Assembly (NCBI GenBank): GCA_016744775.1
Contig: JADGDS010000008.1
Location: 113,617-177,616, forward strand
Source of the DNA: Candidatus Marithrix sp.
GTDB lineage: Bacteria > Pseudomonadota > Gammaproteobacteria > Beggiatoales > Beggiatoaceae
Length of the DNA: 64,000 nt
Reading direction: 5' to 3'
The translations under genes and the position numbers were made by a program. The notes beneath the pieces were generated by a model. It saw nothing but the letters and a program-made list of their open reading frames with translations, did not search any database and was not told the origin of the DNA. Below are positions 10,517-19,280 of the stretch, piece after piece (position 1 is the first letter of the stretch; each line of letters begins with the position of its first letter).

Positions 10517-12496
10517 CTATTGCTTGTCATGCTCAATTTTTTTCAAGGGATGCATAGCATCTCCTATACCACTCCAAAAACCCATTTGATTAATCACGAT
10601 TGTAGAAACAAGGCTAAAATGTAAAAAGAAAATACCGATAAGATTGATTGGCAAAGGTATGAGACTAATTATAAGGCTTTTTCGCAATTGGCTATCCAAA
10701 CCATTGGCAATATCAAATAACTTACATAGATGGGACAGACTGCCATCCATGAAAACCACTTGCGCCAAATCTGTGGCGATAGAAGTTGCCCCACGTATGG
10801 AAATAGAAACATTAGCTTTTTTCATGGCAACCACATCATTGACACCATCTCCAATAAAGCAGACAGATTGACCTTGTTGCTGAAGTTTTTCGACAATTTT
10901 TGCTTTATCTTGTGGCAACACATCATAAAAATAATCATCCATACCCAGTTCTTCGGCCAACTTTTGGGTGGGCTGCTTATGATCTCCTGATACAATGGCA
11001 AGATATTTAATACCACGTTGGCGTAACCCACTAATAATATCTTTTATTTCTGGACGTAGTGCAGCTTGTATTTCAATCGCCCCTTCTATTTGATTATTAA
11101 TAGCAACCATTACCAAGGTATAACCTTGGGAATGGGTCATTGCTTTTTCTATGGCTTCTGGAATGATCATGCCTTCCATCGTCATAAAGCGAAGACTACC
11201 CACTTTGATAACCTGATTTTTGATAGTTACCGTGATACCATAACCGATTTGATAGTTGGAATCTTCTATATCAGGTAAACTTAAATTGGAATCTTTGGCT
11301 TTTTGGACAATAGCCTTGGCAATCGGATGTGCCAATTTACGTTCCGCCGCCGCCGCATACACTAAAATATCATCTGCTTCGTAGCCATCATTACAAATAA
11401 CTATTTTCCCGACTTGGGGTTGTTCTTGGGTCAAAGTACCGGTTTTATCAAATAGGATAGTATCTATCCCAGTCAACAATTCAAGGGAGCGTCCATCTTT
11501 GATTAGGATACTATGATGGGAGGCTAGATTAAGATAATTGAGTGTGCCAAGTGGCCCGCTCAGTTTTATACGGTAGCCAAAATTGCTATTGAGAGCCGCA
11601 GTGGCACCAACCGGACCGATTGCCAATAAAGCTAAACTGCTTATACCCAACATAGGCCAAGCCGCTTCATCTGCCCATTGTTCAGCCTTCAACTGTGTGG
11701 TGGTTTTGAAATCTGTGGTATGATTCAAAATGTCTCCAATTTTAGCAACCGTTGTATCAATTCCGGCTTTTTCAATCTGAACATGGATTCTACCAGTCAT
11801 AATTGTTGTAGCCGCAAACACTTGATCACCTATATTCTTTTCTGCTGGCTGTGATTCTCCTGTTAATGCGTGTTGGTCAATGGTTGCCATGCCTTCTATG
11901 ATAATACCATCAACGGGAACCACTTCACCAGTGTTGACCACCACAATATCATTGATATGCACAGCTTCTAATGGCATTTCAACTTCAACATTATCCTTTA
12001 AAACCCATACATTGCGAGGCTGTTGATCAAAGACGTTAATGAGCATGTCTTTAGATTTGTCTTGGGTTTTGGCTTTAATTTTGCTGGAAAGATAATAAGT
12101 CATCTCAATAATACTCGCAGCAAAATATTGGTTAGTAGCGATAGAAGCAACGATGAGTATCGTATCAATCATATGCCCACTGAGTTTTTTTTCCTTCAAC
12201 AGCGTTGTTTCGGCTTCTTTTATATAGGGTACAGAGTTGTATATATAGAGGCCAATATTTAAAAACATGACCAGTGGGGATGAATAAAAAAATTGCCTTG
12301 TGGTTGATACACCCAATGAAACATAGCTGGTTTTTAACCGATGTTCGAGTTGCTTATCAGCATTATCCAACACAGAAGCTTGAATTTTTCTGTCAGGTTT
12401 ATTAATAATAATATTTTTGGTGGGCTTGTCACGAAATTTGTCAAACAGCCTTTTCCCACTATAAGCAGCAAGTAAAATTCCGGCTTCTATTAACAT
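10517..12496 (-). CDS. P1B-like P-type ATPase lacking the CPC motif (second of a tandem pair)
   Basis: A 659-residue paralogue of the next gene, about the same length throughout. It has LTGESQPAEK (211-220) in the actuator domain, DKTGT (350-354), an AHPIAKAI nucleotide-domain motif and GDGVND. The CPC-equivalent position reads NFG (about 305-307). It is the upstream gene of the pair. Its 5' and 3' ends are present again, joined with the middle deleted, at 13872-14435. Divergence from its partner is large at the DNA level, so the duplication is old, while the decayed copy is much more similar to this gene. Confidence 0.85.
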   Translation of the reverse strand: MLIEAGILLAAYSGKRLFDKFRDKPTKNIIINKPDRKIQASVLDNADKQLEHRLKTSYVSLGVSTTRQFFYSSPLVMFLNIGLYIYNSVPYIKEAETTLLKEKKLSGHMIDTILIVASIATNQYFAASIIEMTYYLSSKIKAKTQDKSKDMLINVFDQQPRNVWVLKDNVEVEMPLEAVHINDIVVVNTGEVVPVDGIIIEGMATIDQHALTGESQPAEKNIGDQVFAATTIMTGRIHVQIEKAGIDTTVAKIGDILNHTTDFKTTTQLKAEQWADEAAWPMLGISSLALLAIGPVGATAALNSNFGYRIKLSGPLGTLNYLNLASHHSILIKDGRSLELLTGIDTILFDKTGTLTQEQPQVGKIVICNDGYEADDILVYAAAAERKLAHPIAKAIVQKAKDSNLSLPDIEDSNYQIGYGITVTIKNQVIKVGSLRFMTMEGMIIPEAIEKAMTHSQGYTLVMVAINNQIEGAIEIQAALRPEIKDIISGLRQRGIKYLAIVSGDHKQPTQKLAEELGMDDYFYDVLPQDKAKIVEKLQQQGQSVCFIGDGVNDVVAMKKANVSISIRGATSIATDLAQVVFMDGSLSHLCKLFDIANGLDSQLRKSLIISLIPLPINLIGIFFLHFSLVSTIVINQMGFWSGIGDAMHPLKKIEHDKQ

Positions 12497-12528
12497 AATA
12501 ACTCATTTTTTTAAATTACAAATAAATC

Positions 12529-12662
12529 AAACCATAACATTAGACTTGTTCCTTAATAAGAATTATCATTGAAGTCCCCCCCTTGTTAAAGGGGGGGACT
12601 AAAAATTAAAGTTATTTAGGAACAAGTCTATTAATCATGTATAAACTTTAATGTTATGGTTT
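12529..12662. repeat. Nested inverted repeat (MITE-like)
   Basis: A 134-base element with perfect outer arms AAACCATAACATT (12529-12541 and 12650-12662), perfect second arms AGACTTGTTCCT (12542-12553 and 12618-12629), and an inner G/C-run hairpin AGTCCCCCCC/GGGGGGGACT (12573-12600). No coding capacity. It occupies most of the 310-base gap upstream of the ATPase pair; the rest of that gap holds nothing I recognise. Confidence 0.8.
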
Positions 12663-12806
12663 AGTTTTCTTATCCTTTCACGATGATAGGAATTATAGCC
12701 GTTTTATGTTGAAAGTATTTAAGTCTCATTAAATAACGTTTCCCATGAATCGTAATTATTTTTGAGAACACCAATTGAGCTTTCATATTTTTTTAAACCT
12801 TTAAAC

Positions 12807-13847
12807 CTAAGAATAATCTTCTAATTCGCCCTTTCTACGAACATCAATTGTAGCACAATGGAATCCGCCCCCGAGTGTTCGAGGATGACGCAATTGCAGT
12901 GGAATAACTTCTATCTTATGTTTTTCAAGTGCTTTGATGAGGTGAATTTGCCTTTTTTCCACAATAGCAAGATTTGGATTAACCATGATGAAATTCATGC
13001 CAATCCAAGTAGTAGATAACGCCATTTTTCCTACATAGCCCACATCAATCATTTCAGGACACCAAATCTTATCCCAATTCTTTATTAAAGAAGGCATGTT
13101 TTGATCATTGACTCGTTGTGGATTGACAATCACCAAACCGGGACGAAGAAAGGTAAACGTTGTATCAATGTGTTTGTGATTATACACATTATAAGAAGTA
13201 TGTACCCGATACTCACTTCCCAAAGTTGATTGTAACCATTGAGCACCAAGTTCGTTACCAGAATTGGAAATGAGATAGAGAATATCTTTGCCTATTCTTA
13301 AAATATTTGCGGCATCAAAAAGCGGTTCTGCATTTTTCAAACAAATTTCAAAGCCATTAGGTGTGCCATAACAATCATCCAATAATTGTGGTTTAGGAGT
13401 GGAAATCCAACGGCTACCTGATCGCAAATAGTCAATAAAGATTTTTTTGTAGGCAAAAGTCTCCAAAAAACGTGAACGCAAAGGAGAAGGGGCTTCTATT
13501 ATCATATTTCCAATGGCTAAAATCATGTCCCTTGGACAATAATTGTATAAACCATCTGTCTCCCAATCAGTTGTCTTAAAAACTTTAGCATGATCGACTA
13601 CTTCAGGACGACGAACTTTAACCCCAAGTTTTTGCAAAGTTTCTATAAACGTTTGCAAATCTTCTTCGGTTTCATTAATGACATGAGAAGGAAAAGCACC
13701 GAAAGGAATATCTTCCAGTTTTTCAAGTTCAGGAAAATCTATGGCATGTACGCTAATATCCGGTTTTGGCAACCGAGCATTAATAGCTGTACCAACAATG
13801 ATTTCCTCTAGCGGATCCCATTCATTATGAACGTTGACTATACTCAT
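12807..13847 (-). CDS. Amidinotransferase (glycine/inosamine-phosphate amidinotransferase family)
   Basis: A 346-residue protein of the guanidino-group transferase fold. The catalytic triad is visible as Asp178 (EPLFDAAN), His226 (HKHIDTTF) and Cys331 (LGGGFHCATID), with spacing close to that of L-arginine:glycine amidinotransferase. Enzymes of this group transfer an amidino group from arginine to an amine acceptor, for example glycine, an inosamine phosphate or a toxin precursor (CyrA/SxtG type). It is probably cytoplasmic. No biosynthetic cluster surrounds it; it sits between the two-ATPase operon and their decayed copy. The acceptor cannot be told from the sequence. Confidence 0.85.
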   Translation of the reverse strand: MSIVNVHNEWDPLEEIIVGTAINARLPKPDISVHAIDFPELEKLEDIPFGAFPSHVINETEEDLQTFIETLQKLGVKVRRPEVVDHAKVFKTTDWETDGLYNYCPRDMILAIGNMIIEAPSPLRSRFLETFAYKKIFIDYLRSGSRWISTPKPQLLDDCYGTPNGFEICLKNAEPLFDAANILRIGKDILYLISNSGNELGAQWLQSTLGSEYRVHTSYNVYNHKHIDTTFTFLRPGLVIVNPQRVNDQNMPSLIKNWDKIWCPEMIDVGYVGKMALSTTWIGMNFIMVNPNLAIVEKRQIHLIKALEKHKIEVIPLQLRHPRTLGGGFHCATIDVRRKGELEDYS

Positions 13848-13871
13848 ATAATATATATATCCTAAATAAAT

Positions 13872-14435
13872 TTAATTATCATGCTCAATTTTTTTTCCTA
13901 TACCAGTCGAAAAACTAATTTGATTAACCACGATGATAGGAACAAGATCTACATCTAAAAATAAAATACCAATAAGGTTGATTGGCAAAGGTGTGAGACT
14001 AATTACAAGGCTTTTTCGTAATTGGCTATCCAAACCATTAGCAATATCAAATAACTGACATAGATGGGATAGATTGTCATCCATGAAAACCACTTGCGCC
14101 AAATCTGTGGCAATGGAAGTTTCCCCACGTATGGAAATAGAAACATTAGCTTTTTTCATGGCGACCACATCATTGACACCATCTCCAATAAAGCAGACAG
14201 ATTTACCTTGTTGCTGAAGTTTTTCGACAATTTTAGCTTTATCTTGCGGCAACACCTCATAGAAATAATTATCCATACCCAGTTCTTCCGCCAACTTTTG
14301 GGTGGGAGACTTATGATCTCCTGATACAATGGCAATATGATTAATAATAATATTTTTGGTGGGCTTGTCACGAAATTTTTCAAACAGTCTTATCCCACTA
14401 TAAGCAACAAATAAGACTCCGGCTTAAATTAACAT
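13872..14435 (-). pseudogene. Internally deleted copy of the second P-type ATPase gene
   Basis: The first about 33 codons of the ATPase at 10517-12496 (through NIIIN) are joined in frame to its last about 145 codons (from AIVSGDHK), removing some 480-500 codons that include the DKTGT site. Codon 4 is changed from Glu to a TAA stop. The remaining 140-residue open frame still contains GDGVNDVVAMKKAN. The retained parts are close to the parent gene, so the duplication and deletion are fairly recent. It cannot encode a working pump. Confidence 0.88.
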
Positions 14436-14472
14436 AAGAACTCAATTTTTTTTTGCATATTGGTATTGCACT

Positions 14473-14562
14473 TCTCAATATAAAAAAGTAAGCAAAAAAA
14501 GCACCAGAAAACATTATCCCGGCAAACATAAAATCAGCATTATCATAAATGGCTGAATTGAT
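14473..14562 (+). pseudogene. Relic of the 3' end of the AlkC/AlkD-like gene
   Basis: About 90 bases closely match the tail of the repair gene (about 8303-8425), from TCTCAATATAAAAAAGTAAG through the AATGGCTG stretch. Two internal deletions of about 18 and about 9 bases are present. It is in the same orientation as the parent, immediately beyond the ATPase relic, so it marks the far border of the 8.5-14.5 kb accessory block. Confidence 0.85.
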
Positions 14563-14577
14563 GGTTGATATAGTGTT

Positions 14578-16008
14578 TTAAAATATCCAATTTAATTGGA
14601 GACTCAAAATATCTACTTGTGCAGAATATGTGCCTGTTAGACTATGATAACCGGCAGTATGTCCCCCTGCACTATAGGCTTCGCTACTATCAATTTCTAT
14701 ATCATCAATAAAAAGATGGGAATAACCAAAATCAAAGCTAAGCTGTTTGTTGGCAGTCTGATAACTTGCTCCAAACGCCAACCAAAAACGATCATCATCT
14801 GGAATACGAGCGGAACGCTCTTGTGCGTTAGTAACCGGAGATTTGTCATAGGCAATACCAGTTTTTAAACTCAATTGTGGAGTGTACTTATAATTCAATC
14901 CCAGTGAAGTAAAAGTTGAATTTTTATAATTCAGATTGGTTATGGAATCTGGTTGGGCTGCATTGTCAAATTTAATCACCAAATTTTTTATCCTTTCCCA
15001 TCTAGTCCAATTGATACCGCCCATAATCGCCAACTTTGAACTTATATCTTGATAAAAATTAACCGCAATTGTTTCTGGCAGATCTATGCTAGAGTTTGCC
15101 TTGCTGTCTTTGAAAAGATTAGCTGCATTGCGTAATATATTCACAGCCTGTGCAGAACTAGGATCGCTGGGATTACTGAAATTGGCATCACCAGTAATAT
15201 TCAATGATACTTTGGAACGATAACTAAATCCAAAACGTGTGCCTTGTCGCGGTTCCAATAACAGCCCCAGATTAAAGCCAAATCCCCAATCATCACCCTC
15301 AACCTTAGCAATGCCATCACCTGAAAGATTACCGGGTTTCAGAGACAGGTTTGGTAATTGAGGGTTCTGAAAACGCGCGAAATTATACAATAAATTATAA
15401 TCGACAGCATTGCTTAATTCAGTTTGAGCATACATTAAATTAACCCCACCACCAATAGATACTTTTGAATTGAGCCGGTAGGCAATGGAAGGATTAAGAT
15501 TCACAGTCATTAGATTTGATTTAATCGCACTGTAACGACCAGCCCATTGTTGATCATATTCAGTTTGGAGTCCAAAAGGCACATTTACACCAATTCCAAA
15601 TTTTAAATCTTTACTATAATCATGTACATAATAAAAATTAGGTGCTATTGCATTAATACCACCTCCTGAATTAGCATTACTGGAATCAAATTGTTGACCA
15701 GCAAGTCTAGCCGCTTGTATGCTAGGATGCTCAGCATTAAAGGCACTTGTGCCTTGAAAATCAAACTTAGGAATAATCAAATGTAAAGCCACTTCTGTTT
15801 GATGCCCCGACAGTCGCATCATTCCAGCAGGATTGAAAAATACAGTTGAGGCATCTTCGGCGCGTGCAGCTTCACCAGCATGAGCATTGCCAGCACCTTT
15901 ACCACTTTGTTCAATCAACTGAAAAGCGGCAGCAAAGCTGTTGTTGGCATAACCGACACTCAATACCACCGTGCTAATAACAACTGGTAGTAATTTTTTA
16001 TTAAACAT
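14578..16008 (-). CDS. FadL/OmpP1-family outer membrane transport protein
   Basis: A 476-residue protein with a signal peptide ending in SFAAA and the FadL-family start of the mature chain (AFQLIEQSGKGAGNAHAGEAARAED). This continues into the conserved VFFNPAGMMRLSG hatch-domain motif and a beta-strand-rich remainder ending in the aromatic residues LQLNWIF expected of an outer-membrane barrel. FadL-like porins import long-chain fatty acids or other hydrophobic compounds. It is divergent from the CHAT gene (61-base gap). Substrate not predictable; the acyl-CoA ligase at 40299 is a possible downstream user. Confidence 0.9.
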   Translation of the reverse strand: MFNKKLLPVVISTVVLSVGYANNSFAAAFQLIEQSGKGAGNAHAGEAARAEDASTVFFNPAGMMRLSGHQTEVALHLIIPKFDFQGTSAFNAEHPSIQAARLAGQQFDSSNANSGGGINAIAPNFYYVHDYSKDLKFGIGVNVPFGLQTEYDQQWAGRYSAIKSNLMTVNLNPSIAYRLNSKVSIGGGVNLMYAQTELSNAVDYNLLYNFARFQNPQLPNLSLKPGNLSGDGIAKVEGDDWGFGFNLGLLLEPRQGTRFGFSYRSKVSLNITGDANFSNPSDPSSAQAVNILRNAANLFKDSKANSSIDLPETIAVNFYQDISSKLAIMGGINWTRWERIKNLVIKFDNAAQPDSITNLNYKNSTFTSLGLNYKYTPQLSLKTGIAYDKSPVTNAQERSARIPDDDRFWLAFGASYQTANKQLSFDFGYSHLFIDDIEIDSSEAYSAGGHTAGYHSLTGTYSAQVDILSLQLNWIF

Positions 16009-16069
16009 AGTAATAATATATTATAATGTAGGTAGGATCTATTATTTTAACATATATAAAATCAGCAAA

Positions 16070-17644
16070 ATGAAAAAATTTTTAACACTCTATTTATTCT
16101 CTTCGCTAGCACTAGCGGCTCCAACTGAGAAAGATAATCGTTTAATAGCCTATGAAAAATATCATCTAGCAGAACTTTATGCCAAACAACAGCGTTATGA
16201 TGAAGCTATTCAACTCACGCGGCAAGCTATTTTTTATGCTCAACTTTATCCTGAATTCCAAAATTATCCAGCATTATTGTCTCGTTTAGAGCGACGATTA
16301 GGACAATATTTTTATAAAATCGGAAAAACTGAAAAAGCAATTGATGCCTATAAGCTAGCAGTTAAATATTTACAGCAGGTGCTTGAAGGATATCGTTATG
16401 TTTCACCATCATTTCGCGAAATGGCAGAAAAGGTATATTTTGAATTAGCTGATTTATTACTCCAAGCGGCAAAAAGCAATCCAACACTTTTAAAAGCAGC
16501 AATAGATAATATTGAATTGTTTAAACAACTAGAATTGCAAAATTACTTTCAGGATGAATGTGTTACTAGATTGAAAGAAAAATTTAAAGCCGTGGATAGA
16601 ATCTTATCGCCAGATACTGCAATTTTTTATCCTATTGTGCTTGATAATCGCGTTGAATTATTATTGACTTTTCATGATGGGCATCAACAATTTGAGACTG
16701 ATATTACTCCAACTGAGTTGATACAAGCCGCTACAAATTTTCGAGAAAAACTAGCATCTAAAACTAAACTACAAGAAAGACTGATAAATTTACTCCCGGG
16801 CGTTGAAACAGATGAATCGAATGATTATGCCCAACAACTTTACCAAGGATTGTTTGTCAAACCGATTACTGACATATTAGAACAGAGAAAAATAAAAACT
16901 CTGGTGATTATCCCACCAAAGGATTTGCTTAACATTCCTTTTGCCGCTTTACACGATGGTGATAAATATCTTATTCAACGCTATGCACTTGCGATCACAC
17001 CCGGCTGGGAATTAACTGATCCTAGAAAAATGAAGCTCAATAAAATCAAAGTATTATTGAATGGCTTAGCTATTCAGTCTAAAAATGACAAGAACTTTCC
17101 ACCATTAGAAAATGCAAGCAAAGAATTAGAAAACATATACAACTGGTTAGGAACCGGGGATAAATTAGAAAATGAAAATTTCACCATTTCTGAAGTACAG
17201 ACTCGCTTCACCAATACAACTTATTCTATTGTTCACTTTGCAACTCATGGTAATTTTGACCCTAATCCAAATAAAATTTTTTTATTAACCTATGATGGTA
17301 AATTAAGCTTAAACAAATTAGAAAAAATGTTTAATGAAATAGCATTTAGAGATAAACCGGTAGAACTACTAACTTTAAGTGCCTGCGAATCGGCACGAGG
17401 CGCAGAACTAGGATTAGCTGGAGTTGCTGTCAAAGCAGGTGCCCGTAGTGTATTGGCAACTTTATGGTCAGTAAACGATGCTTCAACACAAAAACTAATC
17501 ACTGAATTTTATAAACAATTAGTTAATGGACAAACATCAAAAGCCAAAGCCTTACAAAAAGCACAACTATCTTTAATAGAAACAGAGAATTATAAAGACC
17601 CTTATTTCTGGGCACCCTTTATTTTAATTGGGAATTGGTTGTGA
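16070..17644 (+). CDS. Secreted TPR-CHAT domain protein (caspase-like)
   Basis: A 524-residue protein. The ATG at 16070 is chosen over an upstream frame because it begins a clean signal peptide (MKKFLTLYLFSSLALAAPTE). Residues about 25-170 are tetratricopeptide-like helices (YAKQQRYDEAIQLTRQAI, KIGKTEKAIDAYKLAVKYLQ). The C-terminal CHAT domain keeps the catalytic pair His393 (VHFATHG) and Cys439 (LSACESARG), so proteolytic activity is plausible. CHAT proteins are separase/caspase-related; a periplasmic or surface location is less common and fits its neighbours (CHASE2, haemagglutinin). It ends at 17644, followed by a family B palindrome. Confidence 0.88.
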   Translation: MKKFLTLYLFSSLALAAPTEKDNRLIAYEKYHLAELYAKQQRYDEAIQLTRQAIFYAQLYPEFQNYPALLSRLERRLGQYFYKIGKTEKAIDAYKLAVKYLQQVLEGYRYVSPSFREMAEKVYFELADLLLQAAKSNPTLLKAAIDNIELFKQLELQNYFQDECVTRLKEKFKAVDRILSPDTAIFYPIVLDNRVELLLTFHDGHQQFETDITPTELIQAATNFREKLASKTKLQERLINLLPGVETDESNDYAQQLYQGLFVKPITDILEQRKIKTLVIIPPKDLLNIPFAALHDGDKYLIQRYALAITPGWELTDPRKMKLNKIKVLLNGLAIQSKNDKNFPPLENASKELENIYNWLGTGDKLENENFTISEVQTRFTNTTYSIVHFATHGNFDPNPNKIFLLTYDGKLSLNKLEKMFNEIAFRDKPVELLTLSACESARGAELGLAGVAVKAGARSVLATLWSVNDASTQKLITEFYKQLVNGQTSKAKALQKAQLSLIETENYKDPYFWAPFILIGNWL

Positions 17645-17666
17645 ATAAAGCTAGTTACGGAGTATC

Positions 17667-17699
17667 AGACCTGACAGGTTTTAAAAACCTGTCAGGTCT
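17667..17699. repeat. Palindromic repeat, family B (copy 2)
   Basis: Inverted repeat AGACCTGACAGGTTT / AAACCTGTCAGGTCT directly between the CHAT gene end and the left copy of the 51-base direct repeat. It may serve as a terminator. Confidence 0.85.
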
Positions 17700-17750
17700 A
17701 AAAACCGGGCGACTCCCCAAAATTAAGCCTTTCTGAACCAACTCCGCCGG
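17700..17750 (-). repeat. 51-base direct repeat, left copy (3'-end relic of the FecR-like gene)
   Basis: Identical over 51 bases to 18352-18402, which is the coding 3' end of the FecR-like gene (minus strand, ending GLILGSRPVF). Between the two copies lies only the toxin-antitoxin pair, so the pair is bracketed by perfect direct repeats 652 bases apart. Confidence 0.92.
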
Positions 17751-17798
17751 AAAATGTGATATACTTAATGGCACTATGGATTAACACAAACTGAATTT

Positions 17799-18068
17799 AT
17801 GCAATTTGATTGGAATGAAGAAAAAAATATTATTTTAAAACGTGAAAGAAATATTGGTTTTGAAGATATAGTTAATGCAATAAATGAAAATAAGATTTTG
17901 GATGTAATTAAACATCCAAATTTTCAAAAATATCCAAAACAAAAAATATATATTATTGAATTTTTGGGATATGTTTACATGGTTCCTTTTATTAAAGAAG
18001 ATAGTAAAATTTTTTTAAAAACTATCATTCCAAGCCGTAAAATGAAAAAAATTTATTTAAAGGAATAA
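17799..18068 (+). CDS. BrnT-like (DUF497) toxin
   Basis: An 89-residue basic protein starting MQFDWNEEKNIILKRERNIGFEDI, the DUF497/BrnT pattern (F-x-W-x-x-x-K-N ... FE). It ends in the IFLKTIIPSRKMKKIYL stretch typical of the branch that pairs with a CopG-type antitoxin. BrnT-type toxins are RelE-fold ribonucleases that inhibit translation. Seven bases separate it from the antitoxin gene. Nine codons directly upstream and in frame (HYGLTQTEF, 17772-17798) resemble part of the HTH of the MqsA-like protein at 6809, after an in-frame stop at 17766; they look like a fossil rather than part of this gene. Confidence 0.78.
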   Translation: MQFDWNEEKNIILKRERNIGFEDIVNAINENKILDVIKHPNFQKYPKQKIYIIEFLGYVYMVPFIKEDSKIFLKTIIPSRKMKKIYLKE

Positions 18069-18075
18069 AATAATT

Positions 18076-18351
18076 ATGAGCAAATTTGATTCTTATGAAA
18101 ACGAATTATTAGATCTGGTAAATCAATCAGAATCATTTGAACAAGTTGATTCTTTAGATGAAGAAATAATGTTAGCAAAACAAGCAGCAGAAAATTATTT
18201 AAATAAAACAACAAATATAAATCTGAATTTACTTGAATCTGATCTATTAAAAATAAAACGTAAAAGTGTTGAACTAAATATTCCTTATCAAACAATTTTA
18301 TTATCAATAATACATCAATATGCGACTGATAAAATTAAATTAGGGTTGTGA
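18076..18351 (+). CDS. CopG/BrnA-type antitoxin
   Basis: A 91-residue acidic protein with a C-terminal ribbon-helix-helix-like segment (LLKIKRKSVELNIPYQTILLSIIHQYATDKI). The 'IPYQTIL.SIIHQY' pattern is that of antitoxins paired with DUF497 toxins; they neutralise the toxin and repress the shared promoter. An AAGGA site precedes the ATG. Its last 12 bases overlap the end of the convergent FecR-like gene, so the right border of the inserted unit coincides with the antitoxin stop. Confidence 0.78.
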   Translation: MSKFDSYENELLDLVNQSESFEQVDSLDEEIMLAKQAAENYLNKTTNINLNLLESDLLKIKRKSVELNIPYQTILLSIIHQYATDKIKLGL

Positions 18352-19230
18352 AAAAACCGGGCGACTCCCCAAAATTAAGCCTTTCTGAACCAACTCCGCC
18401 GGGTAATAATGATGTATCCCAGCCACTTGTTGATAGGCTTCCAGCACCCATTCGCCATTGTTAAGACTGGCTAACCACGTTGCTAGTAAAGTCTTTTTAA
18501 ATTGTCTTTTCAATAAGCGGCTATGTTTAATTTTTTTGGCTTGTGGGTAAGATAATACTGATTGAGCAACAACCTTAAATTTACCTCGTGCTTGATTTTG
18601 TTTAGCATCTGTAATCAATATTTGATAACGTTGCCCTGCCCTAAATCGTCTTTTAAGGAAATGGATATTCTGTTTTATTGTGTTATAAGAAATAATTTTT
18701 TTTCCATTCTGATTTAAGAGTTGCACTTTAAAAGGGGCTTTACCTCCATACCATCCTAAATATAATTTGCGTTTGCCGGCTAATAATTTGGCATTTTTCT
18801 TCAATAAACCCATTCTTAACAAGGGGCGTTGATCAGACTTTATGTTTCTAGTGATAGTGGCAGCCTTATCATTGCTGTCGTATATCCAAACAGAGCGCAA
18901 CCAGTCTGCACTTTTTTTAAGAAAACTTTCAGTCCAAGAATCAGGTTTTCTATTATAACCACTTACTATATAATGTTTATAGCTGGTGAATTTGATGGTT
19001 TTTGTTTTTCCATTCAATATTAGTGTGATTGAATTTTTCTGGTTAGGCTTACGAATAGTGATTCTGTCACCTTTTTCTAGCGGTGTTCCCGGTGCAAGCA
19101 ATTTCTTATTACCGTTACTGTCTGTGAGAGAAAAAGCATTTGGTGGACCATTGATAGTGTCAATATAGCCTACAGTTGCCCATACGGGCATAGTTAGCAA
19201 AAGCATTAATCCTAAAACAAAGTTTTTCAT
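18340..19230 (-). CDS. FecR-like periplasmic protein, function unknown
   Basis: A 296-residue protein with signal peptide MKNFVLGLMLLLTMPVWA. It then has a FecR-like beta domain (APGTPLEKGDRITIRKPNQK...LNGKTKTIKF, about 45-85) and an unassigned C-terminal half containing helices (LLKRQFKKTLLATWLASLNNGEWVLEAYQQVAG). Because it follows the CHASE2 gene by 50 bases in the same direction, the two probably form an operon. The 3' 51 bases (18352-18402) are repeated exactly at 17700-17750 across the toxin-antitoxin unit. It may be the ligand- or carbohydrate-binding partner of the CHASE2 protein; that is inference. Confidence 0.65.
   Translation of the reverse strand: MKNFVLGLMLLLTMPVWATVGYIDTINGPPNAFSLTDSNGNKKLLAPGTPLEKGDRITIRKPNQKNSITLILNGKTKTIKFTSYKHYIVSGYNRKPDSWTESFLKKSADWLRSVWIYDSNDKAATITRNIKSDQRPLLRMGLLKKNAKLLAGKRKLYLGWYGGKAPFKVQLLNQNGKKIISYNTIKQNIHFLKRRFRAGQRYQILITDAKQNQARGKFKVVAQSVLSYPQAKKIKHSRLLKRQFKKTLLATWLASLNNGEWVLEAYQQVAGIHHYYPAELVQKGLILGSRPVFSQP
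18352..18402 (-). repeat. 51-base direct repeat, right copy (inside the FecR-like gene)
   Basis: Right copy of the repeat described at 17700-17750; here it is coding sequence at the 3' end of the FecR-like gene. It begins 1 base after the antitoxin stop. Confidence 0.92.
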
Positions 19231-19280
19231 ACATATTCTCCAATTAAGTATTTTTTTATGTTTGTTCTTATAACTATATA

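Noticed and set aside
15971..16069. Longer start for the CHAT protein
   Set aside because: The extra 33 residues run into the divergent FadL gene and bury the signal peptide that begins at 16070.
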